Counted from the stretch's first letter, positions 39,603 to 50,190 are shown. The stretch is 64,000 bases of DNA from Stenotrophomonas pavanii (GCF_900101175.1 NZ_FNFQ01000005.1:62001-126000), one strand, 5' to 3'. Translations and numbers: made by a program. Notes: generated from the sequence alone by a model not told the origin.

Positions 39603-40937
39603 ATGAGTATCTTCACCGAAGCCCAGGCCAAGGCCATCCTCGACAAGGTCATCGCCCTGTCCAAGGCCGACGAATGCACCGCCGTGCTGGCCGGCGCGAT
39701 CGACGGCAACATCCGTTTCGCATTGAACAACGTTTCCACCAGCGGCATCGTCGACAACACCGAACTGGCGGTCACCGTTGCGTTCGGCAAGCGCGTCGGC
39801 ACGGCCTCGATCAACGAGTTCGACGATGCCGCGCTGGAACGCGTGGTGCGCCGTGCCGAAGACCTGGCCCGCCTGGCCCCGGAGAACCCGGAGTTCATGC
39901 CAGCCATCGGCAAGCAGAGCTACCGCGCCAGCCCCACCTTCAGCGAATCCACTGCCGCGATCGATCCGGCCTTCCGTGCCAAGGTTGCCGCAGATTCGAT
40001 CGCGCCGTGCCGTGGCCATGGCCTGATCGCCGCCGGCTTCCTCGAAGACGGCCAGGGTTTCCAGGCCACCGCCAACAGCAACGGCAACTTCGCCTACCAG
40101 CGCACCACCAACTTCAATTACACCTGCACCGTGCGCACCGAGGATGGCCGTGGTTCGGGCTGGGTGGGCCGCAACCTGAAGGACGCCGCCGACTTCAAGG
40201 CCGACCAGGACATCCGCATCGCCATGCGCAAGGCCACCGAATCGGCCGAAGCCAAGGCGCTGGAGCCGGGCAAGTACACGGTGATCCTGGAGCCGGCCGC
40301 AGCGGCGGGCCTGATCAGCTTCATGATGAACTTCTTCAGTGCACGCTCGGCCGATGAAGGACGCAGCTTCCTGTCGAAGAAGGGCGGTGGCAACAAGCTG
40401 GGCGAGCAGGTCTACGACCCGCGCGTGACCATGATCGCCGACCCGTGGCATCCGGAGGCGCCGGTGCTGCCGTGGGACAACGAGGGCCTGCCGCGCGAGC
40501 GCATGGCGATCATCGAGAACGGCAGGATCGCCAACCTGGACTACTCGCGCTTCTGGGCGCAGAAGCAGGGCAAGACCGCCAAGGCCTCGCCGGGCAACCT
40601 GCTGATGAGCGGCGGCGACAAGAGCACCGCCGAACTGGTGCGTGGCACCCAGAAGGGCATCCTGGTCACCCGTACCTGGTACATCCGCATGGTCGATCCG
40701 CAGACCGTGCTGCTGACCGGCCTGACCCGCGACGGCACCTTCTACATCGAGAACGGCCAGATCAAGTACCCGGTGAAGAACTTCCGCTTCAACGAGTCGC
40801 CGGTGATCATGCTCAACAACATCGAGGAACTGGGCAAGCCGGTGCGCGTGGCCGGTGATGAATCCAGCTTCGTGATGATGATCCCGCCGATGAAGCTGCG
40901 CGATTTCACCTTCACCTCGCTGTCCGACGCGGTCTGA
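39603..40937 (+). CDS. PmbA/TldE-family protein
   Basis: A 444-residue PmbA/TldE-type partner; no HExxxH motif and no signal peptide are seen. Family features include an N-terminal helical domain (LSKADECTAVLAGAIDGNIRFALN), the repeated beta-barrel folds, WHPEAPVLPWDNEGLPRERM, GKTAKASPGNLLMSGG and the C-terminal NNIEELGKPVRVAGDESS. In E. coli TldE is the non-metal half of the heterodimer. A mismatch is apparent: the TldD copies carry export signals and this one does not, so co-export as a hitchhiker or two separate sites must be considered. ATG at 39603, 21 bp after the previous stop. Confidence 0.85.
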   Translation: MSIFTEAQAKAILDKVIALSKADECTAVLAGAIDGNIRFALNNVSTSGIVDNTELAVTVAFGKRVGTASINEFDDAALERVVRRAEDLARLAPENPEFMPAIGKQSYRASPTFSESTAAIDPAFRAKVAADSIAPCRGHGLIAAGFLEDGQGFQATANSNGNFAYQRTTNFNYTCTVRTEDGRGSGWVGRNLKDAADFKADQDIRIAMRKATESAEAKALEPGKYTVILEPAAAAGLISFMMNFFSARSADEGRSFLSKKGGGNKLGEQVYDPRVTMIADPWHPEAPVLPWDNEGLPRERMAIIENGRIANLDYSRFWAQKQGKTAKASPGNLLMSGGDKSTAELVRGTQKGILVTRTWYIRMVDPQTVLLTGLTRDGTFYIENGQIKYPVKNFRFNESPVIMLNNIEELGKPVRVAGDESSFVMMIPPMKLRDFTFTSLSDAV

Positions 40938-41644
40938 TGGATCGCCGGGCCTGCCTGCGCTGGTTGGCCGCTGCCGCTTCGGCGGCGGCGTTGCCGGCCT
41001 GGGCGCAGGCAGGCCCGCGCAGTTCGCGCTACGACTTCTGGTTCACCCGCCTGCAGTACGACTCCGGTGACTGGGACGTCGACGCGCGCATGCCGTCCAA
41101 CCTGATCACCTCGCTGATCGACTACACCGCGCTGCGCGTGGACCCGCAGGAACACGTGGTGGCGCTGGCCGACCCGCGCATGCTGGAGGCGCCGTTCTGC
41201 TACCTGGCCGGGCACACGCTGGTGGAGTTCAACGCCGCCGAACGGCAGAACTTCGTACGCTACGTGCGCAATGGCGGCTTCGTCTTCGTCGACGACTGCA
41301 ACCATGACATCGATGGCCTGTTCGCCACGTCGTTCGAAGCACAGATGGGTCGCCTGTTCGGACCGAAGGCACTGCAGAAGCTGCCCAACAGCCACGCGCT
41401 GTACCGCAGCTTCTTCCGCTTCCCGGAGGGCCCGCCTGCCACCAGCTTTGAGCTCAACGGCTGGGGCGACGACCTGGTGCACGACTACCTGAAGGGCATC
41501 GAGGTCGACGGACGCCTGGGCCTGCTCTACAGCAACAAGGACTACGGCTGCGAGTGGGACTACGACTGGCGCAACAAGCGCTTCCTGGCCGAGGACAACA
41601 CCCGCTTCGGCGTGAACATCGTGATGTACGCGTTGAACCATTGA
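40937..41644 (+). CDS. DUF4159-domain protein with Tat-like signal
   Basis: A 235-residue protein with N-terminus MDRRACLRWLAAAASAAALP, a likely Tat or Sec signal ending AWAQA. The rest is a DUF4159 domain, related to class-I glutamine-amidotransferase-like folds: FWFTRLQYDSGDWDVDARMPSN at the start, NGGFVFVDDCNHDIDGLF, and GIEVDGRLGLLYSNKDYGCEWDYDW. The ATG overlaps the previous stop (TGATG), showing tight coupling. In alphaproteobacteria DUF4159 domains accompany MoxR-DUF58 genes, as here. Function unknown. Confidence 0.85.
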   Translation: MDRRACLRWLAAAASAAALPAWAQAGPRSSRYDFWFTRLQYDSGDWDVDARMPSNLITSLIDYTALRVDPQEHVVALADPRMLEAPFCYLAGHTLVEFNAAERQNFVRYVRNGGFVFVDDCNHDIDGLFATSFEAQMGRLFGPKALQKLPNSHALYRSFFRFPEGPPATSFELNGWGDDLVHDYLKGIEVDGRLGLLYSNKDYGCEWDYDWRNKRFLAEDNTRFGVNIVMYALNH

Positions 41645-41660
41645 CAGGACCTGCACGCCC

Positions 41661-42644
<984 letters not shown>

Positions 42645-42651
42645 GCCACGC

Positions 42652-43548
42652 GTGAACGCAGCTGCCGCCCTGACGTTGCCGCCGGAACTGCGTGCGCGCC
42701 TGCGCACGCTGCGGCTGCGGCCACGCCTGGCCAGCGGCGCCAGTGGCATCGGCCAGCACGCCAGCCGCAGCCGTGGTGCCGGGCTCGAATTCGCCCAGTA
42801 CCGGGCCTACGAGCCCGGTGACGAACTGCGCCAGATCGACTGGAAGCTGTATGCCCGCTCGGACCGCTTCTTCGTGCGCGAGTCCGAACGCGAAAGCCCG
42901 ATCACGGTCTGGCTGCTGCTTGATGCCACCGCCTCGGCCGGCCAGGCCGACCGCGCGGCACCGCAGCGCACGCGCCTGGACCACATGCGCGGCGTGGCCG
43001 CCTGCGTGGTTGAACTGGCCCTGCAGCAGGGCGACCGTTTCGGCCTGCTGGTAATCAATGGCGATGGGTTGCAACTGGCACCCGCCGCAAACGGCGCACG
43101 CCAGCGTGATCGCGTGCACCTGCAACTGCATGCCCTGCAGGCGCGCGGCGGCTGGCCTGCGGCCGATCGACTGCGTCCGCTGTGGGAGCGCGTGCGCCCG
43201 GGCGACCTGCTGCTGGCGATTGGTGATGGCTTCGACGAGGCCGGCATCGTGCTGCTGGAACAGCTGGCCAGCGCCCGCCGCGAAGTGGCACTGCTGCAGA
43301 TCCTCACCGCCGACGAGCGCGACTTCCCGTTCGATGCCGGCCATCGCTTCCGCGACCCGGAAACCGGCGAGGAACTGCTGGGTGACGGCGCGGCGATCCG
43401 CGCCGACTACCTGCAGCGCTTCGCTGAGGCGCGCAGCGCCTTGCAGGCGCGCCTGCAGGCCAGCGGCATCGCCCGTGCCACCGGCTGGCTCGACCAGCCG
43501 CTGGACCAGCCACTGCAGGCACTGTTCGGCCGCGGGGGCGGCGCATGA
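42652..43548 (+). CDS. DUF58 protein (MoxR partner)
   Basis: A 298-residue protein starting at GTG (42652). It contains the DUF58 hallmark EFAQYRAYEPGDELRQIDW followed by RSDRFFVRESE, then a von-Willebrand-A-like core (TVWLLLDATASAGQ; GDRFGLLVING; GDLLLAIGDGFDEAG). The MIDAS-type sequence is degenerate (DATAS rather than DxSxS). Such proteins work with the MoxR ATPase next door. Its TGA overlaps the next ATG by four bases. Confidence 0.9.
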   Translation: MNAAAALTLPPELRARLRTLRLRPRLASGASGIGQHASRSRGAGLEFAQYRAYEPGDELRQIDWKLYARSDRFFVRESERESPITVWLLLDATASAGQADRAAPQRTRLDHMRGVAACVVELALQQGDRFGLLVINGDGLQLAPAANGARQRDRVHLQLHALQARGGWPAADRLRPLWERVRPGDLLLAIGDGFDEAGIVLLEQLASARREVALLQILTADERDFPFDAGHRFRDPETGEELLGDGAAIRADYLQRFAEARSALQARLQASGIARATGWLDQPLDQPLQALFGRGGGA

Positions 43549-44666
43549 CCCTGCTGTTCCCGTTGGGCCTGGCCGCGCTCGCTGCAGGGTTGCTGCCGCT
43601 GCTGATCCACCTGGCCCGCCGCCATCCGTACACGCCACTGGATTTCGCCGCGCTGCGCTGGCTGCGCGCTCAGATCCGGCCGCGCCAGCGCATCCGCTTC
43701 GATGACTGGCCGTTGCTGCTGGTGCGCCTGCTGTTGCTGGCCGCGCTGGCAGTACTGCTGGCACGACCTGCGTTGACCGGGCCTGCGCCAGCCCCCACTG
43801 CGTGGACGGTCGTGGCCCCGGGGTTGGATGCTGCCGCGCTGCGCGGCACCGCCGACGAGGACAACTGGCATTGGCTGGCCCCCGGCTTCCCCACCATCGA
43901 TCAGGCGCCCGGTGCATCCAGTGCGTCGCTGCCCAGCCTGCTGCGTGAGCTGGACGCGCAGCTGCCTGCGGGCACCCCGTTGACCGTGCATGTTCCCGAC
44001 CCCCTGCCCGGCCTGGATGGCACCCGCCTGCAACTGTCACGCGACGTGCAATGGCACCCGCAGCCGATGCCGGTCACTCCTTCCCGGACGGCCGCGGCCA
44101 TTCCGCGGCTGCGCGCCCACGACGGAGCGTCCGCCACCGCCCAGCACTGGTTGAATGCACTGCAGCGCGCGTGGGGCGCGAGGGCGCTGCCCGCATCGCT
44201 GCCGGCGCATACCCTGCCCGAGCGCGGCGAGATCGGCGTCTGGAGCCGCAGCGACGCACTGCCGGCGGATTGGCAGGCATGGCTGCGCGCCGGTGGCCGG
44301 GTGATGACTGCCGGCAAGCCTGCTGCCGACGCCCGCATCCTCCTGCGCGATGCCGAGGGCGCCCCCCTGCTGTGGCAGCAACGCGTCGGCCACGGGGTCC
44401 TGCTGTCTCTGCCCGGCGACTGGGATGCCTCGGGCAACGCTGCCTTGCGCGATCCACAGGTGCCGCGTGCCCTGCTGCTGGCGCTGCAAGCGCCCCCTTC
44501 GCCGCGCCTCGGCGATGCACGTGACCAGGCGCCGCACCGGGCCGCATTGCCTGCTGCAACACCACCGCTGCGCGAGCCGACGCCTTGGCTGCTGCTGGCC
44601 ATCGTGCTGCTGTTCGCGCTGGAGCGCTGGATGGCCAGCAGCCGCCGGCGCAGGGTGGCCGCATGA
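43545..44666 (+). CDS. BatA-like inner-membrane protein
   Basis: A 373-residue protein. The N-terminus (LFPLGLAALAAGLLPLLIHLARRHPYTPLDFAALRWLR) is the BatA/aerotolerance N-terminal membrane domain, followed by a second transmembrane segment (WPLLLVRLLLLAALAVLLARPAL), an extracytoplasmic domain and a C-terminal anchor (WLLLAIVLLFALERWMA) before a basic tail. The central part lacks an obvious intact VWA MIDAS. ATG overlaps the DUF58 stop and its own stop overlaps the next gene's ATG (ATGA). It probably anchors the module in the inner membrane. Confidence 0.8.
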   Translation: MTLLFPLGLAALAAGLLPLLIHLARRHPYTPLDFAALRWLRAQIRPRQRIRFDDWPLLLVRLLLLAALAVLLARPALTGPAPAPTAWTVVAPGLDAAALRGTADEDNWHWLAPGFPTIDQAPGASSASLPSLLRELDAQLPAGTPLTVHVPDPLPGLDGTRLQLSRDVQWHPQPMPVTPSRTAAAIPRLRAHDGASATAQHWLNALQRAWGARALPASLPAHTLPERGEIGVWSRSDALPADWQAWLRAGGRVMTAGKPAADARILLRDAEGAPLLWQQRVGHGVLLSLPGDWDASGNAALRDPQVPRALLLALQAPPSPRLGDARDQAPHRAALPAATPPLREPTPWLLLAIVLLFALERWMASSRRRRVAA

Positions 44667-46831
44667 ACACCCTGCAACGCGCCTGGCAACGCGCGCGCCG
44701 CCGCCGGGCGCTCATCACCCTGCTGCTGGGCCTGCCATGGGCGCTGGCCACCACGATGCTGGCCCTGCGCCTGGCCGGCTTCGATAGCGCCTGCGTGGTC
44801 GGCACGGTCAGCCTGCTCGCCTGCGCAGCGGCCGCCACGGCGCGTTCCCGCCAGTTGGACCGGCAGTGGTTGCAGCGCCAGCTCGACGGCAGCGGTAGCA
44901 GCGAGGACAGTGCCGACCTGCTGTTCGCCGATGGCGCTACGCTCAATCCACTGCAACAGCGCCAGCGCACGCATGTACTGGCCGCGCTGGAGCGCGCAAT
45001 GCCGGACCTGCGTCCGCGCTGGCCGCGCAGGGCGTTGGCCCTGAACTGGGTCGCGGGCCTGGCCATCGTTGCGCTGGCATTCGGCTGGCCACCTTCCAGC
45101 CCCGGCCCCGCACCGGCGCGCACATCGGCGCCTGGCAGCACGGCGGCCGCAGGCCCGCTGCACCTGCAGTCCGCCCGCCTGCGCATCGATGCGCCGGCCT
45201 ATACCGGCCAGGCCACGCTTACCCAGAGCACGCTGGATGCCAAGGTCGCCGCCGACAGCACGCTGTCGTGGTCGCTGCGCTTCGATCGCGCGCCGGACAA
45301 GGCATGGTTGCAGTTCCACGACGGCCGGCGGCTGCCGCTGAGCCAGCGGGATGGACAGTGGCAGGCGGAGGACGTGGCGCGCACGCCGGTGCTGTACCGC
45401 GTGGTGAGCGAACCCGCACTGGCCGAAGCCCGCCTGCATCGGCTGGATGTGGTCGCTGACCGCGCGCCCAGCGTACGCGTGCTGGAGCCCGCCGCGACCC
45501 TGGTTCCGGGCACGCCCGGGCAACGCCAGTGGTCGCTGCGCTTCGAGGCCAGCGATGACTACGCCGTGGCCACGCAGGCAACGCTGTCGATCACCTTCAC
45601 GCAGGGCAGCGGCGAGAACATCACCTTCGTTCGCCGCAGTGTCGGCCTCATCGGCAGCGGCGAAGCGACCGCGCGGCGTTTCGCGCATACCCTCGACCTG
45701 GCCGCGCTGGGCGCGCAACCCGGCAGCGATGTCATCGCCCAGCTGGAGGTACGCGACAACCACGCGCCGACGCCGCAGACCGGGCGCAGCAGCAGTGTGA
45801 TCCTGCGCCTGCCCAGCGCCGACGTCGCGCTCGGTGCCGAGCTGGAAGGACGGATCAAGAAGACCCTGCCGGCCTACTTCCGCAGCCAGCGGCAGATCAT
45901 CATCGATGCCGAAGCGCTGATCCGGCAGCGACGCGCCCTTGCCGCCGACGACTTCGTGAAGCGCAGCGATGCGATCGGCGTCGACCAGCGCATCCTGCGC
46001 CTGCGCTATGGCCAGTTCCTGGGCGAAGAAAGCGAAGGCGCACCGAAGCCGCCGCCGACCAGCGACCTGCCCACCAGCGATGCGCCGACCGCGGACAGCC
46101 ACGACGACGATCACGATCACGACCATGGCGCCGATGCCGGAGCGCACGACGCGCATGGCCACGATCACGGCGGCAAGCCGGCCAATGCCGATACGCCACC
46201 GGTGTTCGGCAGCGATACCGACGTGCTCTCCGAATACGGACACACCCATGACCACGCCGAGGCGGCGACGCTGCTCGATCCGCAGACCCGCGCCACCCTG
46301 AAGGCCGCGCTGGACCAGATGTGGTCGGCCGAAGGCGAGCTGCGCCAGGGGCGCCCGCAGCAGGCGCTGCCGTTCGCCTACAAGGCCCTGGGTTTCATCA
46401 AGCAGGTGCAGCAGGCCGAACGCATCTATCTGGCCCGGGTCGGGCCGGAGCTGCCGCCGATCGATGAAGGCCGACGCCTGGGCGGTGACCGCGCCGGGCT
46501 GGCCAGCCGTGAGCTGCCGTTGGCCGCGCGCACCCCACCGGATCCGGCCATCGTCGAAGCCTGGCAACGCCTCGGTGATGACAACGGCGCACCGGATCTC
46601 GACGCGCTCGCGGCCTGGCAGCAGCGCAACGCTCCCTACCTGCCCGATGCTCTCGATCTGGCCGCCGCCATCGAACAACTGCGCATCGAGCCCGGTTGCA
46701 GCGATTGCCGCCAGCGCCTGCGCGCGCAGCTGTGGCGGGCGCTGCAGCGTCCACTGCCGCAGGCGATGCGGCGCAGTGCCGCTGATGCGATGGGCCAGCG
46801 CTACCTCGATGCGCTGGAGGCGCAGCCATGA
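44663..46831 (+). CDS. DUF4175-like membrane protein with His/Asp-rich loop
   Basis: A 722-residue protein. Two N-terminal transmembrane helices (RRALITLLLGLPWALATTML; DSACVVGTVSLLACAAAAT) and a third near 130 are followed by beta-rich domains (IDAPAYTGQATLTQ; FEASDDYAVATQATLSITF) and a helical region, the general layout of DUF4175 proteins. Residues ~478-532 form a striking metal-binding-type loop (HDDDHDHDHG, HDAHGHDHGG, HTHDHAE). The ATG at 44663 overlaps the previous stop. The C-terminus is helical with CSDCRQR. The loop suggests zinc, nickel or copper buffering for the metalloproteases in this operon, but that is inference. Confidence 0.75.
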   Translation: MNTLQRAWQRARRRRALITLLLGLPWALATTMLALRLAGFDSACVVGTVSLLACAAAATARSRQLDRQWLQRQLDGSGSSEDSADLLFADGATLNPLQQRQRTHVLAALERAMPDLRPRWPRRALALNWVAGLAIVALAFGWPPSSPGPAPARTSAPGSTAAAGPLHLQSARLRIDAPAYTGQATLTQSTLDAKVAADSTLSWSLRFDRAPDKAWLQFHDGRRLPLSQRDGQWQAEDVARTPVLYRVVSEPALAEARLHRLDVVADRAPSVRVLEPAATLVPGTPGQRQWSLRFEASDDYAVATQATLSITFTQGSGENITFVRRSVGLIGSGEATARRFAHTLDLAALGAQPGSDVIAQLEVRDNHAPTPQTGRSSSVILRLPSADVALGAELEGRIKKTLPAYFRSQRQIIIDAEALIRQRRALAADDFVKRSDAIGVDQRILRLRYGQFLGEESEGAPKPPPTSDLPTSDAPTADSHDDDHDHDHGADAGAHDAHGHDHGGKPANADTPPVFGSDTDVLSEYGHTHDHAEAATLLDPQTRATLKAALDQMWSAEGELRQGRPQQALPFAYKALGFIKQVQQAERIYLARVGPELPPIDEGRRLGGDRAGLASRELPLAARTPPDPAIVEAWQRLGDDNGAPDLDALAAWQQRNAPYLPDALDLAAAIEQLRIEPGCSDCRQRLRAQLWRALQRPLPQAMRRSAADAMGQRYLDALEAQP

Positions 46832-48636
46832 ACACCGCCGGCCTGAATCTGTGGATCGCGCTGGCACTGGCCCTGATCGTGGTCATCGCCAGCGTGCGCC
46901 AGCTGCGTGGCAGCACCGCGTCCCCAGGCCGCCGGTGGTGGGTGATCGCGCTGCAGATCATCGCCGCCGCGCTGCTGTACGTCTGCCTGGTACCGCCCAC
47001 CCGCCAGCAACCCGCCAGCGGTCTGGTCGTGCTCGGAATCGATGCCGGCAAGGCCGGCGCACTGCCGGCCAGCGAAGGCCCGCTGCTGCTGTTGCCGGAA
47101 GCGGCCGATGTGCCCGGCGCCCAGCGCGTCCCCGATCTGGCCACCGCGCTGCGCCTGCACCCGGCCTCCACGCTCACCCTGGTCGGTGCCGGCCTGGCTG
47201 CGCGCGATCAGGACACCGCGCTGCCAGCGGACGTGCGCTGGCAGCCGGCGCCACCAGCACGCGGTTGGATCGCGCTGCGACCACCGGCCGACGTCGCGCC
47301 CGGTGCGCGCTTCGAGGTACGGGCGCAGGCACGCGGCGTTGCCCGGGCGAAGGCGGAGCTGCTCGACCCGGCCGGCAGCGTCGTCGACCGCCGCGATGTT
47401 GCAGCAGATGGTCAGGTGCAGCTGAGCGGCGTTGCCCGCGCTGAAGGCCGCAGCGTGTTCCAGCTGCGCCTGCTTGATGCCGACGGCCATGGGGTGGACA
47501 GCGTGCCGGTGCCGCAGCAGACCCTGCCGGCCGCGCCGCTGCGCCTGCGGGTGCGCGCCGGTGCGCCGGGACCAGAATTGAAGTACCTGCGGCGATGGGC
47601 GGCCGATGCCGGCATCCACGTGCAGGTGCAGGCCGATGTCGGCGCCGGGGTAAGCGTCGGCGACGGTGCATTGCCGCTCGATGCGGAATCACTGGCACGC
47701 ATCGACCTGCTGGTGCTGGACGAGCGCAGCCTGGCCGCGTTGAGCACAGCCCAGCTGGCCACCGTGCGCCAGGCCCTGCGCGAAGGACTGGGTGTACTGG
47801 TGCGCAGTGGCGGCACGGCTTCGGCCAGCGCGCGCCTGCGCCTGCGCGAACTGGGGCTGCCGGTGCAGGGCGATGGCAGCAGCCACGCGCTCGAACTTCC
47901 CGGCGACGGCGACAGCGCGGTGCTCGCGGCACGACGTGGCCCGCTCGCCGCAGGTACGCTGCCGACCGGCTACGGCGAAGAGGCGGACCGCAGTTCGCAC
48001 AGCGCCGCCCTGCCCACGCTGGAAGCACTGGCGCTGCAGGCGCCGGGCAGCACCGCGCTGCTGCACGATCGCACCGGCAGGGCGGTCGGCGGCTGGCGCG
48101 CTGCCGGCAGGGGCCGCATCGGCCTGCTGCCACTGACCGACACCTGGCGCTGGGTGCTGGCCGGCCGCGACGACCGCCACGGCGAGCTGTGGAGCGGCGT
48201 GGTTGCCACGCTGGCGCGTGCGCAAGGCAGCGCCGATGCGCTGTGGTCGCCACAGCCGATCAGCTGGGCCGGCGAACGGCAGGCGCTGTGCGGCGTGCAG
48301 GCACCGCTGCAGGCCTTCAACGCACGCGGCGGCGGTGTGCCGCTGATCGTCGACCGCACCACGTCAGACCTGCGTTGCGCGGGCTGGTGGCCGCGTGAGG
48401 CGGGCTGGCAGCGCCTGCGGCACGGTGAGACTACGGTCTGGCGCTACGCATTCGACCCGAAGGACGCGCCCGCACTGCACCGGCAGGCGATGATCGAGGC
48501 CACCACGCAGGCGTTGGCCTCACGTACGTCGGCGAATACGACGCTCATGTCGCCGGTGCCGGGCTCACGCTGGCCCGGGTGGCTGGGATTCGTGCTGTGC
48601 GCATCGCTGCTGTGGTGGCTGGAGCGGCGGCGCTGA
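46828..48636 (+). CDS. Large membrane-anchored protein, last gene of the TldD-MoxR operon
   Basis: A 602-residue protein with two N-terminal transmembrane helices (LWIALALALIVVIASV; WWVIALQIIAAALLYVCLV) and a C-terminal one (WPGWLGFVLCASLLWWLERRR). In between are Ig-like strands (ARFEVRAQARGVARAKAELLDPAG) and a glutamine-amidotransferase-like Rossmann region (LDLLVLDERSLAALSTAQLATV; REGLGVLVRSGG). This matches the 'membrane protein with GATase-1-like domain' that ends MoxR-DUF58 operons in other proteobacteria. No catalytic Cys-His-Glu triad is evident. The ATG overlaps the preceding stop by four bases. Confidence 0.7.
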   Translation: MNTAGLNLWIALALALIVVIASVRQLRGSTASPGRRWWVIALQIIAAALLYVCLVPPTRQQPASGLVVLGIDAGKAGALPASEGPLLLLPEAADVPGAQRVPDLATALRLHPASTLTLVGAGLAARDQDTALPADVRWQPAPPARGWIALRPPADVAPGARFEVRAQARGVARAKAELLDPAGSVVDRRDVAADGQVQLSGVARAEGRSVFQLRLLDADGHGVDSVPVPQQTLPAAPLRLRVRAGAPGPELKYLRRWAADAGIHVQVQADVGAGVSVGDGALPLDAESLARIDLLVLDERSLAALSTAQLATVRQALREGLGVLVRSGGTASASARLRLRELGLPVQGDGSSHALELPGDGDSAVLAARRGPLAAGTLPTGYGEEADRSSHSAALPTLEALALQAPGSTALLHDRTGRAVGGWRAAGRGRIGLLPLTDTWRWVLAGRDDRHGELWSGVVATLARAQGSADALWSPQPISWAGERQALCGVQAPLQAFNARGGGVPLIVDRTTSDLRCAGWWPREAGWQRLRHGETTVWRYAFDPKDAPALHRQAMIEATTQALASRTSANTTLMSPVPGSRWPGWLGFVLCASLLWWLERRR

Positions 48637-48639
48637 CCC

Positions 48640-48679
48640 GGGGTCGGATCCCTTTCGCCCGCGAAGGGGCTCTGATCCC
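48640..48679. repeat. GGGGTCGGA palindromic repeat after the operon
   Basis: GGGGTCGGATCCCTTTCGC pairs with GCGAAGGGGCTCTGATCCC. A CATCCACGCATGGCGTGGAT palindrome follows at ~48700-48720. Together they may terminate the operon. Confidence 0.7.
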
Positions 48680-48746
48680 ACCGACTGGATCGCACACAGC
48701 ATCCACGCATGGCGTGGATCTACCAGCCCCCTCCGTCATGCGTCCT

Positions 48747-49421
48747 TCAGTGCTTGGCCGCGCGCCGGTACACGCCGTTGAAGCGCACGTTCATGCCGCC
48801 GCATTCGCTGTTGTCGGCCACGATCAGCACCTCACCCAGCGAATGCACCCGCACCTTGCAGGTGTCTTCAACGAATTCCACATCGGCACCCCGCGGCGTC
48901 GCGCGCGCTTCCACCTGGCCCATGTTCGGCCCATACGGACGCTGCTCCGGCGTGGGGTTGGCGGAGGGCCAGTAGGCGTCGCCTTCCACATGCAGCTGCC
49001 CGCCCTGCACGGTGATGCGCAGGCCGTTGTCGCCGTCTTTCCAGTGCCCCGCCCAGTCCTTCAGCGCCGGCACAACCACCGGCAGCGGCTGCAGCTTGCT
49101 GCGGTCCACCCAGCCCGCACTGCCGCCCACCTTGTTCGGGAAGAACGCGCAGCGGTAACGGCCCAGGTCGCGACCGGTCACCACCGTATCGCCGTTGATC
49201 ACATAGCCGCGCTGGCGGCAGGCGGGTTCGCCCTTCGCCGGGCAGCCGTCCATGTCGCCGAGCAGGTACAGGCGTGGCGTATCGACCACGCGTGCCAGCG
49301 CAAACTGGCCCTGTTCGGACGGAAATGCGCCATTGCGGCAGGCGCCCCCACCGGCGATGCCGTCAGCGAAGGCGGACGCCGGCAGCAATGCAGCCAGCAG
49401 GCAGAACGAACGCAGGAACAT
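48747..49421 (-). CDS. Secreted protein of unknown function
   Basis: A 224-residue exported protein: signal peptide MFLRSFCLLAALLPASAFA, then a Cys-containing mature domain (GACRNG, DGCPAKGEPACRQRGYV, RYRCAFFPNK, EDTCKVRV, SECGGMNV). The repeated Cys pairs suggest periplasmic disulphides. The middle GYVINGDTVVTGRD and GGSAGWVDRSKLQPLP segment looks like an SH3b-type repeat, and the C-terminal half is beta-rich with WAGHWKDGDNGLRI. No enzyme motif. It is convergent with the MoxR operon. Confidence 0.65.
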   Translation of the reverse strand: MFLRSFCLLAALLPASAFADGIAGGGACRNGAFPSEQGQFALARVVDTPRLYLLGDMDGCPAKGEPACRQRGYVINGDTVVTGRDLGRYRCAFFPNKVGGSAGWVDRSKLQPLPVVVPALKDWAGHWKDGDNGLRITVQGGQLHVEGDAYWPSANPTPEQRPYGPNMGQVEARATPRGADVEFVEDTCKVRVHSLGEVLIVADNSECGGMNVRFNGVYRRAAKH

Positions 49422-49460
49422 GGCAGCGCTACCGATTGAGGAACCCGCAGGATAACCGGC

Positions 49461-49979
49461 CTACTTCACCGGCGGCGCCTCGCCCCCATCCTGCTGCTGG
49501 GAAAAGCGCAGCGCACGCTGCTGCTGTTCGGCACTGAGCTCCGGCGGAGGCCGTGCAACGGCCACCTGGATCTGGTCCGGCCCGCCGGTGAGCTTGTTGA
49601 TCCCCTTGGCCGCCGCCAGCACGCCCTTGACCACGCCCATCATGATGTAGCCGCCGCCCATGCTGACCTGCTCCGGCGACGGCGGTTCGCTCCAGTCGCG
49701 GCTGAAGCGGTTGTCGCCGAACTTTACCGGGTTCTTGAAGCGATACAGGTCCAGCGGCTCGTCGTCGGGCTTGAGCGCACGCACTTCGCCGAGGGTGGTG
49801 ACGTTGTCCTGCGATGGAGCGGCGGGGAGGGACGCGGTGCCTGCAGCCGGCGCATCCACCGGGGGAGTGGGCGCTGGGTCAGGCCCCGCTATCGGCGCGG
49901 CCTGCTGCGCCTGCGCGAGACCCGCCAGCAACAGGCTGACCAGGAGTGCTCCCTGCGTTCCACGTCGTGCCACAGCCAT
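49461..49979 (-). CDS. Secreted hypothetical protein with Pro-rich linker
   Basis: A 172-residue protein with signal peptide (LLVSLLLAGLAQAQQ), a Pro/Ala/Thr-rich stretch, then LYRFKNPVKFGDNRFSRDWSEPP and a hydrophobic Gly-rich patch SMGGGYIMMGVVKGVLAAAKGI, ending in a Gln-rich polar tail. No family is recognised. It lies 39 bp after the gap that separates it from the other secreted hypothetical on the same strand, and the two may be co-transcribed. Confidence 0.6.
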   Translation of the reverse strand: MAVARRGTQGALLVSLLLAGLAQAQQAAPIAGPDPAPTPPVDAPAAGTASLPAAPSQDNVTTLGEVRALKPDDEPLDLYRFKNPVKFGDNRFSRDWSEPPSPEQVSMGGGYIMMGVVKGVLAAAKGINKLTGGPDQIQVAVARPPPELSAEQQQRALRFSQQQDGGEAPPVK

Positions 49980-50190
49980 CCACCCTGTTGGTTGCGTCCA
50001 GCACCCAAGGATACGGATGCCGGCTTCAGAATTCGTTGCTGCATCGGCAGCTGTTCAGCCAGGGGAGATGCAGCGATGCCATCCGGCAAAGGCACTGAAC
50101 GGTTCACGGCCGCGCAGGCGGTGTCTCACATCCTGAGACGTGGATGTGGTGCCATGTGACCCCTCGTAAAACGTCCCGGCTCCACTTTCC

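Noticed and set aside
36783..40451. A 1222-codon minus-strand frame
   Set aside because: Shadow of the two TldD genes and the PmbA gene. It has internal repetition only because the TldD genes are paralogues.
45900..46300. Separate small metal-binding gene in the His-rich stretch
   Set aside because: The His/Asp run is in frame inside the DUF4175-like protein with no internal ribosome site or stop.
49980..50190. Small RNA or gene upstream of mrfA
   Set aside because: There is a short GTCTCA/TGAGAC inverted repeat but no frame with a ribosome site and no terminator that would define an RNA.
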